From contig CANGFO010000003.1 in assembly GCA_947453195.1 (NCBI GenBank), positions 96,362 to 160,361 on the forward strand: a stretch of 64,000 nucleotides of DNA, in the 5' to 3' direction. The DNA is from Flavobacteriaceae bacterium. GTDB taxonomy: Bacteria; Bacteroidota; Bacteroidia; Flavobacteriales; Flavobacteriaceae. Of this stretch, positions 19,254 to 28,597 are shown piece by piece. Every line of letters begins with the position of its first letter. Position 1 is the first letter of the stretch. A program made the position numbers and the translations under genes. The notes under the pieces are model-generated. The model saw only the letters and a program-made list of their open reading frames with translations, was not told the DNA's origin and ran no database searches.

Positions 19254-20621
19254 TTGAGTACAAAAAACACACTTTTTTCAGAATTTGAAAGCGTTAGTTC
19301 CAAACAATGGAAACAACAAATTCAATACGAATTAAAAGGAGCTGATTACAACGAAACCCTAGTTTGGGAAAGCCCTGAGGGAATTAAGGTAAAGCCATTT
19401 TATCATAACGACGAGGACGGTAAAACTTTTGAAAATAACACTCCATTAATACCTTTTGCAATTGTGCAAAACATCTTTGTTCATGATGTTAAACTCTCTA
19501 ATCAAAGAGCATTAGACACTTTGAATAGAGGTGCTGAAATTATTCGGTTTACCCTAGAAAACGATTCGATTGCAATTGAAGAATTAATGCAAAATTTACC
19601 CCTAGAAAACAAAACTTATTACTTTAATTTACCTTTTCTATCTAAAGAATATTGTGCGTCAATTCAAGAGTATGCTATAAAAAATAAATTCAATTTTGTA
19701 ATTCTAATAGATCCTATTGGACAATTGGCTAAAGACGGAAATTGGTTTAATTCTTTTGAAAAAGATTTTGAAAACCTACAAACAATAACATCCAATTCAA
19801 GTATTCCTGTTATCAAAATAGATGGTGGTTTATACCAAAATGCTGGTGCTACGATTTTGCAACAATTGGCTTACACTTTAGCGCATGTAAATGAATATTT
19901 TAATAGAATTCCAAATCTAAACCAACCCATTTCTATTGAGGTATCCGTTGGAACAAACTATTTCTTTGAAATTGCAAAACTTCGTGCCTTGCGTATTTTA
20001 TTTAATACATTGTCTAAAGAATACCAACACGATTTTGAGTGTAACCTTATTGCAACGCCTAGTAAACGTAACAAAACCATTTACGATTATAATGTAAATA
20101 TGTTGCGCACCACCACCGAGTGCATGAGCGCTATTCTAGGCGGAGCAAATGCAGTTGCCAATTTAGCTTATGATGCGTTGTACCATAAAGACAATGAATT
20201 TGGAGATCGAATTGCACGAAATCAGTTGTTGATTTTAAAACACGAAAGCTTTTTTGACAAAGTTAATAACGCGGCAGATGGAGCTTATTATATAGAATCG
20301 CTAACCGAACAATTAGCCGAAAAAGCCCTTACTTTATTCAAAGAAATTGAAGAAAAAGGTGGTTTTTTAGCGTTATTAAAAGAAGGCGTTATCCAAAGAA
20401 AAATTAGCGAAAGCGCAAAAAAAGAACAAGATTTAATTGATAGTGGAAAAGAAGTTTTATTGGGAACCAATAAATATCCTAACAAAAACGACCGAATGAA
20501 ACACGACTTGGAATTGTATCCTTTCGTAAAACAAAATCCAAGAAAAACGTTAATCACTCCTATCATTGAAAAAAGATTGGCAGAGAAATTAGAACAAGAA
20601 CGTTTATACCAAGAACAATAA
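19254..20621 (+). CDS. mutA: Methylmalonyl-CoA mutase, small (beta) subunit
   Basis: Non-catalytic subunit of the heterodimeric B12-dependent mutase that interconverts methylmalonyl-CoA and succinyl-CoA. It has 455 residues and lacks the C-terminal B12 domain, as small subunits do. It starts at TTG: the reading begins MSTKNTLFSEFESVSSKQW and no in-frame ATG exists near, while the start region resembles other small subunits (SEFxxVSxxxWKxxI). TTECMSAILGGANAVANLAYDA marks the TIM-barrel domain. The catalytic subunit gene is separated from it by one T9SS cargo gene. Confidence 0.92.
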   Translation: MSTKNTLFSEFESVSSKQWKQQIQYELKGADYNETLVWESPEGIKVKPFYHNDEDGKTFENNTPLIPFAIVQNIFVHDVKLSNQRALDTLNRGAEIIRFTLENDSIAIEELMQNLPLENKTYYFNLPFLSKEYCASIQEYAIKNKFNFVILIDPIGQLAKDGNWFNSFEKDFENLQTITSNSSIPVIKIDGGLYQNAGATILQQLAYTLAHVNEYFNRIPNLNQPISIEVSVGTNYFFEIAKLRALRILFNTLSKEYQHDFECNLIATPSKRNKTIYDYNVNMLRTTTECMSAILGGANAVANLAYDALYHKDNEFGDRIARNQLLILKHESFFDKVNNAADGAYYIESLTEQLAEKALTLFKEIEEKGGFLALLKEGVIQRKISESAKKEQDLIDSGKEVLLGTNKYPNKNDRMKHDLELYPFVKQNPRKTLITPIIEKRLAEKLEQERLYQEQ

Positions 20622-20623
20622 CC

Positions 20624-22309
20624 ATGAGAAAAATTACTTTATTTATTCTATTCATAATTATTTTTAAATCAAATGCTCAGGCTCCCGTTTGGTCATGGGC
20701 AAAATCAATCAATGGTGCTAATACAAATTATATAAATAAAACAGTAATTGATTCTCAAAATAACACTTATATATTAGGTAGTTTTTATTATAATATTGAT
20801 TTTCAAAACATCTCTTTAACTACCAATTCAAATTCTAACTTCTTAGCAAAATTTGATCCTTTAGGGAATATTGTGTGGGCAAAAAAAATTGAAAATGGTG
20901 GGGTAAATAATTTTACAACTTCTTTTTTAAAAATAGATAATAACGATAATATTTTATTAGGTGGGTATGCGAGTCTAAGTAACTTTTCAGGAAGTATAAT
21001 TTATAATAATGAAATGAACATTTATTTTGAACCAACTCCAAATTTTGGTTTTTATAGGTATTTTTCAATGAAAATTGATTCATCTTCTGGATCTGTTGAT
21101 TGGTACGATACTGATTTTGGAAAATCCTCTTTATATAGTGGAGATTTAGATAGTTCAAATAATAATTACTTTTTTGGGGATTATAATACATCCATCTCAA
21201 TCGAAGGAACAGTATTAGAGTCAACAACCCCATCAGGAACGGACTTTTACATTCTTAAAAAGAATAGCAATAATCTTATTTGGGCTAAACCATTTAATTT
21301 TAACTGTACTCTACTTGATCCCATAATAAAAGTTATTAATAACCAAAATTTAGTATTAGTAGCAAAAACATATTCTGAAGATTTCTCATTTCAAAATAAT
21401 TCTTTCCAGATGGGAAATCCAAATATTCCTAAATTAATCATCTTAAAACTTGATTTGAATGGTAATTTTATATCATTCAATTACTATATTGATTGTCCTC
21501 TTGTTACTAATGCTAGTTCACAAGGTAATTTCCATGTTGACGAAAATGGGGATGTATATTTATATGGAACCTTTGTAGATAGCAACTTACAAATAGGCTC
21601 AACCACTTTAAATAAAATAGGAACAGAAGATATTTATGTTTCAAAATTTAATTCAAATGCAAATTTATTTTGGGCAAAAAGCATTGGAGTTGCAAATTTT
21701 GGATTTATTTTTGATTGTTTCACAACTCATAATGGAAATATACTAATTGGTACTGATTTTAATCCAAGTGGTAATTTTACAATTAACAACTCCAATTACA
21801 TTTGCAATGGTGATTTTACTTCCTTATTCATTAATTTAGATACTGATTTTAATTTTATTTGGACCAAAAGTACTACTGGAATAGGTAATCAATATGGGAA
21901 TTATCCTAATACACTTACTTACAACAATCAAGATGAAATTATAATTACAGGTGCATATAATTGTCAAAATATTAGTTTTGATAATTTCAACTTACTTGAC
22001 ACAAATAATACAAATTCAAGTTTTAAATCATTTATTGCTAAATTAAATGGGGCAATTTTAACAACTAATATTTTTAATAGAAATATAGTTTCATTGTACC
22101 CTAATCCAGTTAAAGAAAAGTTCAGTATTAGTGGAATTGAAAATTTAAATGGCAATAGTTATACTATAACTGATACTTCCGGAAGAATAATTAATAAAGG
22201 TACTATTTCAGATAATTCTAATAATTCATTTGAAGTAAGTAACTTAAAAACAGGAATCTATTTCTTTACTACAAATAATGGTTTCTGTCAAAAATTCATA
22301 AAAGAGTAA
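20624..22309 (+). CDS. T9SS-exported surface protein (type A sorting domain)
   Basis: 561 residues. A signal peptide (MRKITLFILFIIIFKSNAQ) leads into a body of SBBP/beta-propeller-like repeats with recurring NxFLAKFDPLGNIVWAKKI-type units (F-D-x-x-G-N-x-x-W-A-K). The C-terminus is a Por secretion system type A sorting domain: LYPNPVKEKFSISGI, ITDTSGRIINKG, FEVSNLKTGIYFF, and a terminal basic KFIKE. The protein should be exported to the surface by the type IX system and processed there. It sits 2 nt after mutA and 12 nt before mutB, an unexpected place, and looks more AT-rich than either. Confidence 0.88.
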   Translation: MRKITLFILFIIIFKSNAQAPVWSWAKSINGANTNYINKTVIDSQNNTYILGSFYYNIDFQNISLTTNSNSNFLAKFDPLGNIVWAKKIENGGVNNFTTSFLKIDNNDNILLGGYASLSNFSGSIIYNNEMNIYFEPTPNFGFYRYFSMKIDSSSGSVDWYDTDFGKSSLYSGDLDSSNNNYFFGDYNTSISIEGTVLESTTPSGTDFYILKKNSNNLIWAKPFNFNCTLLDPIIKVINNQNLVLVAKTYSEDFSFQNNSFQMGNPNIPKLIILKLDLNGNFISFNYYIDCPLVTNASSQGNFHVDENGDVYLYGTFVDSNLQIGSTTLNKIGTEDIYVSKFNSNANLFWAKSIGVANFGFIFDCFTTHNGNILIGTDFNPSGNFTINNSNYICNGDFTSLFINLDTDFNFIWTKSTTGIGNQYGNYPNTLTYNNQDEIIITGAYNCQNISFDNFNLLDTNNTNSSFKSFIAKLNGAILTTNIFNRNIVSLYPNPVKEKFSISGIENLNGNSYTITDTSGRIINKGTISDNSNNSFEVSNLKTGIYFFTTNNGFCQKFIKE

Positions 22310-22321
22310 ATCTCAAACATT

Positions 22322-24448
22322 ATGAGAAAAAACATCCAACATATCACTTTGGAAAATTCCAAAAAGGAAACTCCAAAACACAATAATTCAGCTACTTTCC
22401 ACACCGCCGAAAACATAGAACTAAAACCTATCTATTCCAAAGAAGATATTGAAGGAATGGAACATTTAGGTTTCGGAGCTGGTTTTGCACCCAACCTTCG
22501 TGGCCCTTATGCAACCATGTATGTGCGTCGCCCTTGGACGATTCGGCAGTATGCAGGATTTTCAACTGCCGAAGAAAGCAATGCCTTTTACAGAAGAAAC
22601 CTTGCAGCAGGACAAAAAGGATTATCGGTTGCATTTGATTTAGCAACGCACAGGGGTTATGATTCGGATCACGAACGCGTTTTTGGAGATGTAGGGAAAG
22701 CGGGTGTTGCCATCGATTCGGTTGAGGATATGAAAATATTATTCGACCAAATCCCGCTTGGCGAAATGTCGGTTTCTATGACAATGAACGGCGCGGTTTT
22801 ACCAATTATGGCTTTTTACATTGTAGCTGCCGAAGAGCAAGGTGTGGCACCCGAATTACTTTCGGGAACTATTCAAAACGACATTCTTAAAGAGTTTATG
22901 GTGCGAAACACCTATATCTATCCGCCTACTCCTTCTATGAAAATCATTGCGGATATATTTGAATATACCAGTAAAAACATGCCCAAATTTAATTCGATTT
23001 CTATTTCGGGTTACCACATGCAAGAAGCTGGAGCTACCGCAGATATTGAGTTAGCTTACACCCTAGCCGACGGATTAGAATACATTCGAACTGGATTAGC
23101 CACTGGAATGAAAATTGATGAATTTGCTCCGCGCCTGTCCTTTTTCTGGGCAATTGGAATGAATCATTTTATGGAAATTGCTAAAATGCGTGCCGGTAGA
23201 ATGTTATGGGCAAAATTGCTAAAACAATTTAATCCAAAAGATGAAAAATCATTGGCTTTACGAACCCATTGTCAAACTTCAGGTTGGAGTTTAACCGAGC
23301 AAGATCCTTTTAATAATGTGGCGCGTACTTGCATTGAAGCAGCTGCATCAGCATTTGGGGGAACCCAATCTCTACATACTAACGCATTGGATGAAGCCAT
23401 TGCATTGCCAACGGATTTCTCTGCAAGAATTGCCAGAAATACCCAAATATTTCTACAAGAAGAAACCAAAATTTGTAAAACTGTAGATCCTTGGGCAGGA
23501 AGTTACTATGTTGAAACTTTGACCAAAGAAATTGCAGACAAAGCATGGGCTTTAATTGAAGAAGTTGAAGAATTAGGCGGCATGACTAAAGCTATCGAAT
23601 CGGGGATTCCTAAATTGCGTATAGAAGAAGCCGCTGCTAGAAAACAAGCGAGAATTGATAGTAGCCAAGATATTATTGTGGGGATCAATAAATTCCGTTT
23701 AGAAAAAGAAGATCCGCTGCAAATTTTGGATGTAGATAATGACATGGTCCGAAACCAACAAATAGAGCGTTTACAACAAATTAAAGCCACTCGAAATTCA
23801 AAAAAAGTAAAAGAATGTTTGGTTAAATTAACGGAGGCTGCAAAAAACTCTAACGATAATTTATTATCTTTAGCCGTGGAAGCTGCAAGAAACAGAGCGA
23901 CTTTAGGAGAAATAAGTGATGCTCTTGAGGAAGTTTTTGGCAGATATAAAGCACAAATTAGATCTTTTAGTGGCGTGTATAGTAAAGAAATAAAAAACGA
24001 CGAAAGCTTTGAAAAAGCAAAACAATTAGCCGATGCCTTCGCTAAAAAAGAAGGACGACGCCCAAGAATTATGATTGCCAAAATGGGGCAAGACGGTCAC
24101 GATCGTGGAGCCAAAGTTGTGGCAACCGGTTATGCCGATGTAGGATTTGATGTGGATATTGGTCCGTTGTTTCAAACTCCTGCAGAGGCTGCAAAACAAG
24201 CCGTAGAAAACGATGTACACATTCTTGGTGTTTCTTCCTTAGCAGCAGGTCATAAAACTCTTGTTCCTCAAGTTATTGAAGAACTAAAAAAATACGGTCG
24301 TGAAGATATTATGGTCATTGTAGGAGGTGTAATTCCAGCGCAAGATTATCAGTTTCTATTTGATGCAGGTGCCGTTGCCGTTTTTGGTCCTGGTACAAAA
24401 ATTAGCGAAGCTGCAATAAGTATTTTAGAAGTTTTATTGAAGGATTAA
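22322..24448 (+). CDS. mutB: Methylmalonyl-CoA mutase, large (catalytic) subunit
   Basis: Catalytic, adenosylcobalamin-binding subunit; also called scpA. It has 708 residues. The TIM barrel holds [19 protein letters not shown] (64-82), which is part of the CoA/substrate channel, and [10 protein letters not shown] (230-239). The C-terminal B12 domain has the DxHxxG motif DGHDRG with His593 as the lower cobalt ligand, then the conserved [12 protein letters not shown] and VGGVIP. Together with MutA it connects propionyl-CoA/odd-chain and branched-chain catabolism with succinyl-CoA. Confidence 0.97.
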   Translation: MRKNIQHITLENSKKETPKHNNSATFHTAENIELKPIYSKEDIEGMEHLGFGAGFAPNLRGPYATMYVRRPWTIRQYAGFSTAEESNAFYRRNLAAGQKGLSVAFDLATHRGYDSDHERVFGDVGKAGVAIDSVEDMKILFDQIPLGEMSVSMTMNGAVLPIMAFYIVAAEEQGVAPELLSGTIQNDILKEFMVRNTYIYPPTPSMKIIADIFEYTSKNMPKFNSISISGYHMQEAGATADIELAYTLADGLEYIRTGLATGMKIDEFAPRLSFFWAIGMNHFMEIAKMRAGRMLWAKLLKQFNPKDEKSLALRTHCQTSGWSLTEQDPFNNVARTCIEAAASAFGGTQSLHTNALDEAIALPTDFSARIARNTQIFLQEETKICKTVDPWAGSYYVETLTKEIADKAWALIEEVEELGGMTKAIESGIPKLRIEEAAARKQARIDSSQDIIVGINKFRLEKEDPLQILDVDNDMVRNQQIERLQQIKATRNSKKVKECLVKLTEAAKNSNDNLLSLAVEAARNRATLGEISDALEEVFGRYKAQIRSFSGVYSKEIKNDESFEKAKQLADAFAKKEGRRPRIMIAKMGQDGHDRGAKVVATGYADVGFDVDIGPLFQTPAEAAKQAVENDVHILGVSSLAAGHKTLVPQVIEELKKYGREDIMVIVGGVIPAQDYQFLFDAGAVAVFGPGTKISEAAISILEVLLKD

Positions 24449-24484
24449 CTTCAATATTCAAATAAAATAACCTTTGTAAATTAT

Positions 24485-24513
24485 AAAAGCACTAACAATA
24501 AGTTGGTGCTTTT
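24485..24513 (+). terminator. Intrinsic terminator of the mutase operon
   Basis: Stem AAAAGCACTAAC (24485-24496) / GTTGGTGCTTTT (24502-24513) with one T-G wobble, a 5-nt loop and a U tail. Confidence 0.85.
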
Positions 24514-24518
24514 TTCAT

Positions 24519-24526
24519 TATATTTG
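24519..24526 (+). promoter_or_regulatory. Putative -7 box for the SDR gene
   Basis: TATATTTG matches TAnnTTTG, 20 nt before the ATG and only 5 nt after the preceding terminator stem. Confidence 0.5.
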
Positions 24527-24546
24527 AAAAACAAATAATACGAAAT

Positions 24547-25428
24547 ATGGATTTTTCAGCAAAAATGCTTCGCGATGATGCCCTTAAAGGCAAAGTAATT
24601 GTAGTAACTGGTGGTGGAAGTGGATTGGGCAAAGCCATGACAAAATACTTTCTAGAATTAGGAGCCAATGTGGCGATTACTTCTCGAGATCTTGACAAAT
24701 TAAAAGCAACTGCCTCTGAATTGGAAACCGCAACAAGCGGAAAATGTTTACCGTTGCAATGCGATGTTCGCCATTACGACCAAGTTGAAAACATGCTCGC
24801 GGAAGTATTAAAAGCTTTCGGAAAAGTAGATATATTATTAAATAATGCAGCTGGAAATTTTATTTCCCCTACCGAACGCCTTTCGGCAAATGCTTTTGAC
24901 ACCATTATTGATATTGTTTTAAAAGGTTCAAAAAATTGCACTTTAGCATTTGGAAAACATTGGATTGCTCAAAAACAAACCAATTGCAATGTATTAAATA
25001 TAGTAACCACTTATGCTTGGACTGGTTCTGGATATGTGGTTCCGAGTGCTACTGCCAAGGCTGGAGTTTTGGCTATGACAAGAAGTTTGGCTGTAGAATG
25101 GGCAAAATATGGTATTCGCATGAATGCCATTGCACCTGGACCGTTTCCTACTAAAGGCGCATGGGAACGCTTGCTTCCTGGAGACTTGGCGGATAAATTT
25201 GACATGTCAAAAAAAGTCCCTTTGCGACGTGTTGGAAACCATCAGGAGTTAGCCAACCTTGCTGCTTATTTAGTATCTGATTTTTCTGCCTATATTAATG
25301 GAGAAGTCATTACCATTGATGGTGGCGAATGGTTGCAAGGCGCTGGACAATTTAATATTTTGGAGAAAATACCTGCAGAAATGTGGGATATGCTTGAGGC
25401 CATGATTAAAAGCAAAGGCAGTAAATAA
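24547..25428 (+). CDS. SDR oxidoreductase, 2,4-dienoyl-CoA reductase-like
   Basis: 293-residue Rossmann short-chain dehydrogenase. NADP site TGGGSGLG (21-28) and NNAAGNF (99-105). The usual SDR Tyr-x3-Lys is changed: Lys171 is present in SATAKAGVLAMTRSLAVEW, but the tyrosine position holds Ser167. That is the pattern of mitochondrial/peroxisomal 2,4-dienoyl-CoA reductases, which act on polyunsaturated acyl-CoAs in beta-oxidation. PGPFPTKGAWERLLP is also typical. Location after the methylmalonyl-CoA mutase genes suits a role in acyl-CoA catabolism. The exact substrate is inferred. Confidence 0.85.
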   Translation: MDFSAKMLRDDALKGKVIVVTGGGSGLGKAMTKYFLELGANVAITSRDLDKLKATASELETATSGKCLPLQCDVRHYDQVENMLAEVLKAFGKVDILLNNAAGNFISPTERLSANAFDTIIDIVLKGSKNCTLAFGKHWIAQKQTNCNVLNIVTTYAWTGSGYVVPSATAKAGVLAMTRSLAVEWAKYGIRMNAIAPGPFPTKGAWERLLPGDLADKFDMSKKVPLRRVGNHQELANLAAYLVSDFSAYINGEVITIDGGEWLQGAGQFNILEKIPAEMWDMLEAMIKSKGSK

Positions 25429-25438
25429 TTATTTTTTG

Positions 25439-25455
25439 ACCTGAAGGTTTCAGGT
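25439..25455. other. Compact inverted repeat downstream of the SDR gene
   Basis: ACCTGAA (25439-25445) and TTCAGGT (25449-25455) flank a 3-nt centre, with a looser extension TTTGA...TTCAAA. No U tract follows on the plus strand, so a terminator is only one option; an operator is another. Confidence 0.4.
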
Positions 25456-25541
25456 TCAAAACTTTACACTAATGTTAACAAATAACACTTTTATAAACCA
25501 TAATAAATTGTATTTTTACGTCTCAAAATTTGAATAAATAA

Positions 25542-26309
25542 ATGGGTAAAATCATTGCAATTGCCAACCAAAAAGGTGGTGTCGGAAAAACAACAACTTC
25601 GGTCAATTTAGCCGCATCCCTTGGTGTATTAGAAAAAAAAGTGTTACTAATTGATGCCGATCCGCAAGCCAATGCGAGTTCGGGTTTGGGTATTCAAGTT
25701 GAAGATGTTGAAATCGGTACCTATCAAATTTTAGAACATAGTAATACACCTCAAGAGGCCATTGTAAAATCGACTTCTCCAAATGTAGATGTTATTCCTG
25801 CACATATTGATCTTGTAGCTATCGAAATTGAATTGGTAGACAAGGAAAATAGAGAATACATGTTAAAACAAGCATTGGCTAGTATAAAAGACGATTACGA
25901 TTACATCTTAATTGACTGTGCTCCTTCTTTAGGATTACTAACACTTAATGCATTAACTGCTGCGGACAGTGTAATTATTCCTATTCAATGTGAATATTTT
26001 GCTTTAGAGGGTTTAGGAAAATTATTAAACACTATTAAAAGTGTTCAAAAAATTCACAATGCCGAATTAGATATAGAAGGGTTATTATTAACCATGTTTG
26101 ATACCCGATTACGACTTTCTAATCAGGTTGTGGAAGAAGTTCAAAAGCATTTTAACGATATGGTTTTTAAAACCATTATTCAGCGAAATGTAAAATTAAG
26201 TGAAGCGCCGAGTTACGGAGAAAGCATTATTGCCTTTGACGCAACAAGCAAAGGTGCTAGTAATTACCTGAGCCTTGCAGAAGAGGTGATTCAAAAAAAC
26301 AGCATATAA
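25542..26309 (+). CDS. parA: ParA/Soj chromosome-partitioning ATPase
   Basis: 255-residue deviant-Walker-A ATPase that positions ParB-bound origins. P-loop KGGVGKTTTSVNLAA near residues 10-24, LIDADPQANASSGLG, and LIDCAPSLGLLTLNAL are all canonical. parB starts 3 nt downstream. No parS-like palindrome (TGTTTCACGTGAAACA-type) was seen in the window, and oriC is not here. Confidence 0.96.
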   Translation: MGKIIAIANQKGGVGKTTTSVNLAASLGVLEKKVLLIDADPQANASSGLGIQVEDVEIGTYQILEHSNTPQEAIVKSTSPNVDVIPAHIDLVAIEIELVDKENREYMLKQALASIKDDYDYILIDCAPSLGLLTLNALTAADSVIIPIQCEYFALEGLGKLLNTIKSVQKIHNAELDIEGLLLTMFDTRLRLSNQVVEEVQKHFNDMVFKTIIQRNVKLSEAPSYGESIIAFDATSKGASNYLSLAEEVIQKNSI

Positions 26310-26312
26310 TTT

Positions 26313-27209
26313 ATGGCAAAAGCAATAAAAAAACAAGCTTTAGGACGTGGTTTATCCGCATTATTAAAAGATCCAGAAAACGATATTAAATCGGTTGAGG
26401 ATAAAAATGCAGATAAAGTTGTTGGAAATATTTTAGAAATAGACATTGATTCTATTGAAATTAATCCATTCCAACCACGAACAAATTTCAATGAAGAATC
26501 CATAAAAGAATTGGCGTCTTCAATAAAACAACTTGGAGTAATTCAGCCAATTACGGTTCGAAAATTAGCTTTCAATAAATACCAATTAATATCAGGTGAG
26601 CGTCGTTTAAGAGCTTCAAAATTAGTTGGCTTGCAAACGGTTCCCGCTTATATTCGTATTGCAAACGACAACGAATCTTTAGTTATGGCATTAGTTGAAA
26701 ACATTCAACGTCATGATTTAGATCCAATTGAGATTGCACTCTCCTACCAACGTTTAATTGATGAAATTCAATTAACTCAAGAGCAAATGAGTGAGCGAGT
26801 TGGCAAAAAGCGTTCTACTATAACCAATTACTTACGTTTATTAAAATTAGATCCAATTATTCAAACTGGTATTCGTGATGGATTCATCAGTATGGGCCAT
26901 GGTCGTGCCATGATTACTATTGAAGATCAAAATGTTCAAACGGATATCTATCAAAAAATTGTAAGCCAAAACCTATCCGTTCGCGATACGGAAGCCTTGG
27001 TAAAAAAATACCAAGACGGATTAAAACCGGTAGCCAAAACAAAAGCAAGTGCAACTTTTGCTATTTCCGAAATACAAAAGAAAGCAATCACCGGATTTTT
27101 TGGAGCTAAAGTAGATGTAACTGTTTCAAGCAATGGAAAAGGTAAAATTGCCATTCCGTTTCATTCTGAAGAAGATTTTAATAGAATACTAAAACTAATC
27201 AACGGTTAG
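26313..27209 (+). CDS. parB: ParB/Spo0J centromere-binding protein
   Basis: 298 residues. The N-terminal CTPase/ParB domain includes NPFQPRTNFNEESIKELASS, GVIQPITVRK, and SGERRLRASKLVG (the conserved GERRxRA box). The helix-turn-helix LTQEQMSERVGKKRSTITNYLRLL binds parS. A C-terminal dimerisation region follows. It functions with ParA, encoded 3 nt upstream, and its TAG stop overlaps the GTG start of the next gene. Confidence 0.96.
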   Translation: MAKAIKKQALGRGLSALLKDPENDIKSVEDKNADKVVGNILEIDIDSIEINPFQPRTNFNEESIKELASSIKQLGVIQPITVRKLAFNKYQLISGERRLRASKLVGLQTVPAYIRIANDNESLVMALVENIQRHDLDPIEIALSYQRLIDEIQLTQEQMSERVGKKRSTITNYLRLLKLDPIIQTGIRDGFISMGHGRAMITIEDQNVQTDIYQKIVSQNLSVRDTEALVKKYQDGLKPVAKTKASATFAISEIQKKAITGFFGAKVDVTVSSNGKGKIAIPFHSEEDFNRILKLING

Positions 27210-27769
27210 TGAATCGCTATTATTACATACTACTTTTCTTTTTCTTTCTAGGGAACTTCTCCTTATCGGCACAAACCGAATTAGGACCCGAATTGCGTGT
27301 TAAAGACACCATCAAAAAAAATGAAATAAATATGTTAGCCCCATCAAAAGCAGCCTTTTATTCGGCTGTTTTACCTGGCCTTGGGCAAATTTACAATAAG
27401 AAATATTGGAAGGTTCCTTTGGTCTATGGCGCACTTGGAACGACCATCTATTTTTACATAAGCAACAACAATAAATATCATGCTTATAGAGATGCTTACA
27501 AACGAAGATTAGAAGGTTTCAATGATGATGAATTTACTTATCTTGATAATTCCCGTTTAATTACAGCTCAAAAATTTTACCAAAACAACAGAGATTTATC
27601 TGCTTTACTTACTGGTTTATTTTACATATTAAATATTGTTGACGCCAATGTTGACGCTCATTTAATGCAGTTTAATGTAAATGACAACCTTACAATTAAG
27701 CCCGATTTTTATAGAAATGAGTTTTCTTCAAATCAAAATTTAGGAATTTGCGTAACTTGGAAATTATAA
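27209..27769 (+). CDS. DUF5683 domain protein
   Basis: 186 residues with a GTG start that shares one base with the parB stop (TAGTG), so translation is probably coupled. A signal peptide (YYILLFFFFLGNFSLSAQ) precedes the DUF5683 core APSKAAFYSAVLPGLGQIYN followed by KKYWKVPLVYG. It has one or two further membrane-like segments. It is an envelope protein of unknown function, and parA-parB-DUF5683-dapB-lepB is an order I associate with Bacteroidetes. Confidence 0.85.
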   Translation: MNRYYYILLFFFFLGNFSLSAQTELGPELRVKDTIKKNEINMLAPSKAAFYSAVLPGLGQIYNKKYWKVPLVYGALGTTIYFYISNNNKYHAYRDAYKRRLEGFNDDEFTYLDNSRLITAQKFYQNNRDLSALLTGLFYILNIVDANVDAHLMQFNVNDNLTIKPDFYRNEFSSNQNLGICVTWKL

Positions 27770-27817
27770 AGTTTTCTTAATTTGTAACAAATAAATTCAA
27801 TCCCCTACTAATCTCAA

Positions 27818-28522
27818 ATGAAAATAGCGCTTTTAGGATACGGCAAAATGGGTAAAGTAATTGAACGAATTGCTTTAGAGCGAGGGCATGAAATTGTGCT
27901 AAAAAAATCTAGTAGCGACAACTATTCTGGACTTGAAAATGCCGATGTAGCGATTGATTTTAGTGTGCCTTCTTCTGCTGTTGCAAATATTTCTGAGTGT
28001 TTAAATAATGGAATTCCTGTGGTTTCTGGAACTACTGGTTGGCTGGAGGAATATTCTAATGTGGTGGCACTTTGTGAACAAAAAAATGGAAGTTTTATTT
28101 ATGGATCCAATTTTAGTTTGGGTGTAAATTTATTTTTTGAATTGAATAATTATTTGGCGAAAATGATGTCGAAATTCAAAAATTATTCGGCTTCTATGGA
28201 AGAAATTCACCATACACAAAAATTGGACGCGCCAAGTGGAACCGCTATTAGTTTGGCAAAAGGAATCATAGAAAACTCCGATTACATCAATTGGACATTG
28301 GATGCAAATCCAAAAGAAAATGAATTGGCAATTGAAGCACTTCGAATTGAAAATGTTCCCGGAACACATAGTATTTTTTACAATTCTGAAGTAGATACTA
28401 TTGAAATTAAACATACAGCACACAGCCGCGATGGATTTGCTTTAGGATCAATTATTGCTGCGGAATGGCTGGTTGGAAAAAAAGGAGTTTACACGATGAA
28501 AGACGTATTAGAATTAAATTAA
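27818..28522 (+). CDS. dapB: 4-hydroxy-tetrahydrodipicolinate reductase
   Basis: NAD(P)H-dependent reductase in lysine and diaminopimelate synthesis, supplying peptidoglycan. It has 234 residues, slightly short of the E. coli enzyme (273) as in other Bacteroidetes. Motifs: nucleotide fold GYGKMGK (7-13), DFSVPSS, GTTGW, and the catalytic EIHHTQKLDAPSGTA with His131/His132 and Lys135. Confidence 0.95.
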   Translation: MKIALLGYGKMGKVIERIALERGHEIVLKKSSSDNYSGLENADVAIDFSVPSSAVANISECLNNGIPVVSGTTGWLEEYSNVVALCEQKNGSFIYGSNFSLGVNLFFELNNYLAKMMSKFKNYSASMEEIHHTQKLDAPSGTAISLAKGIIENSDYINWTLDANPKENELAIEALRIENVPGTHSIFYNSEVDTIEIKHTAHSRDGFALGSIIAAEWLVGKKGVYTMKDVLELN

Positions 28523-28540
28523 CATAAAAACAAAATATTT

Positions 28541-28590
28541 AAAGTTTATGAAAAACAAGCTTAAACTTTAAACCTTAAACTTTTAAACTA
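28541..28590. repeat. AAACTTTTAAAC-type AT repeat before lepB
   Basis: The dapB-lepB gap contains AAAGTTTA (28541-28548), then TTAAACTTTAAACC and TTAAACTTTTAAAC. AAAGTTTA and TAAACTTT could pair as a weak hairpin. Related units occur at 8387-8401 and 32875-32893. Confidence 0.35.
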
Positions 28591-28597
28591 AAAAACT

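Noticed and set aside
25400..27300. parS site near parAB
   Set aside because: I scanned for a TGTTTCACGTGAAACA-like palindrome and saw none; the palindrome at 25439 does not match.
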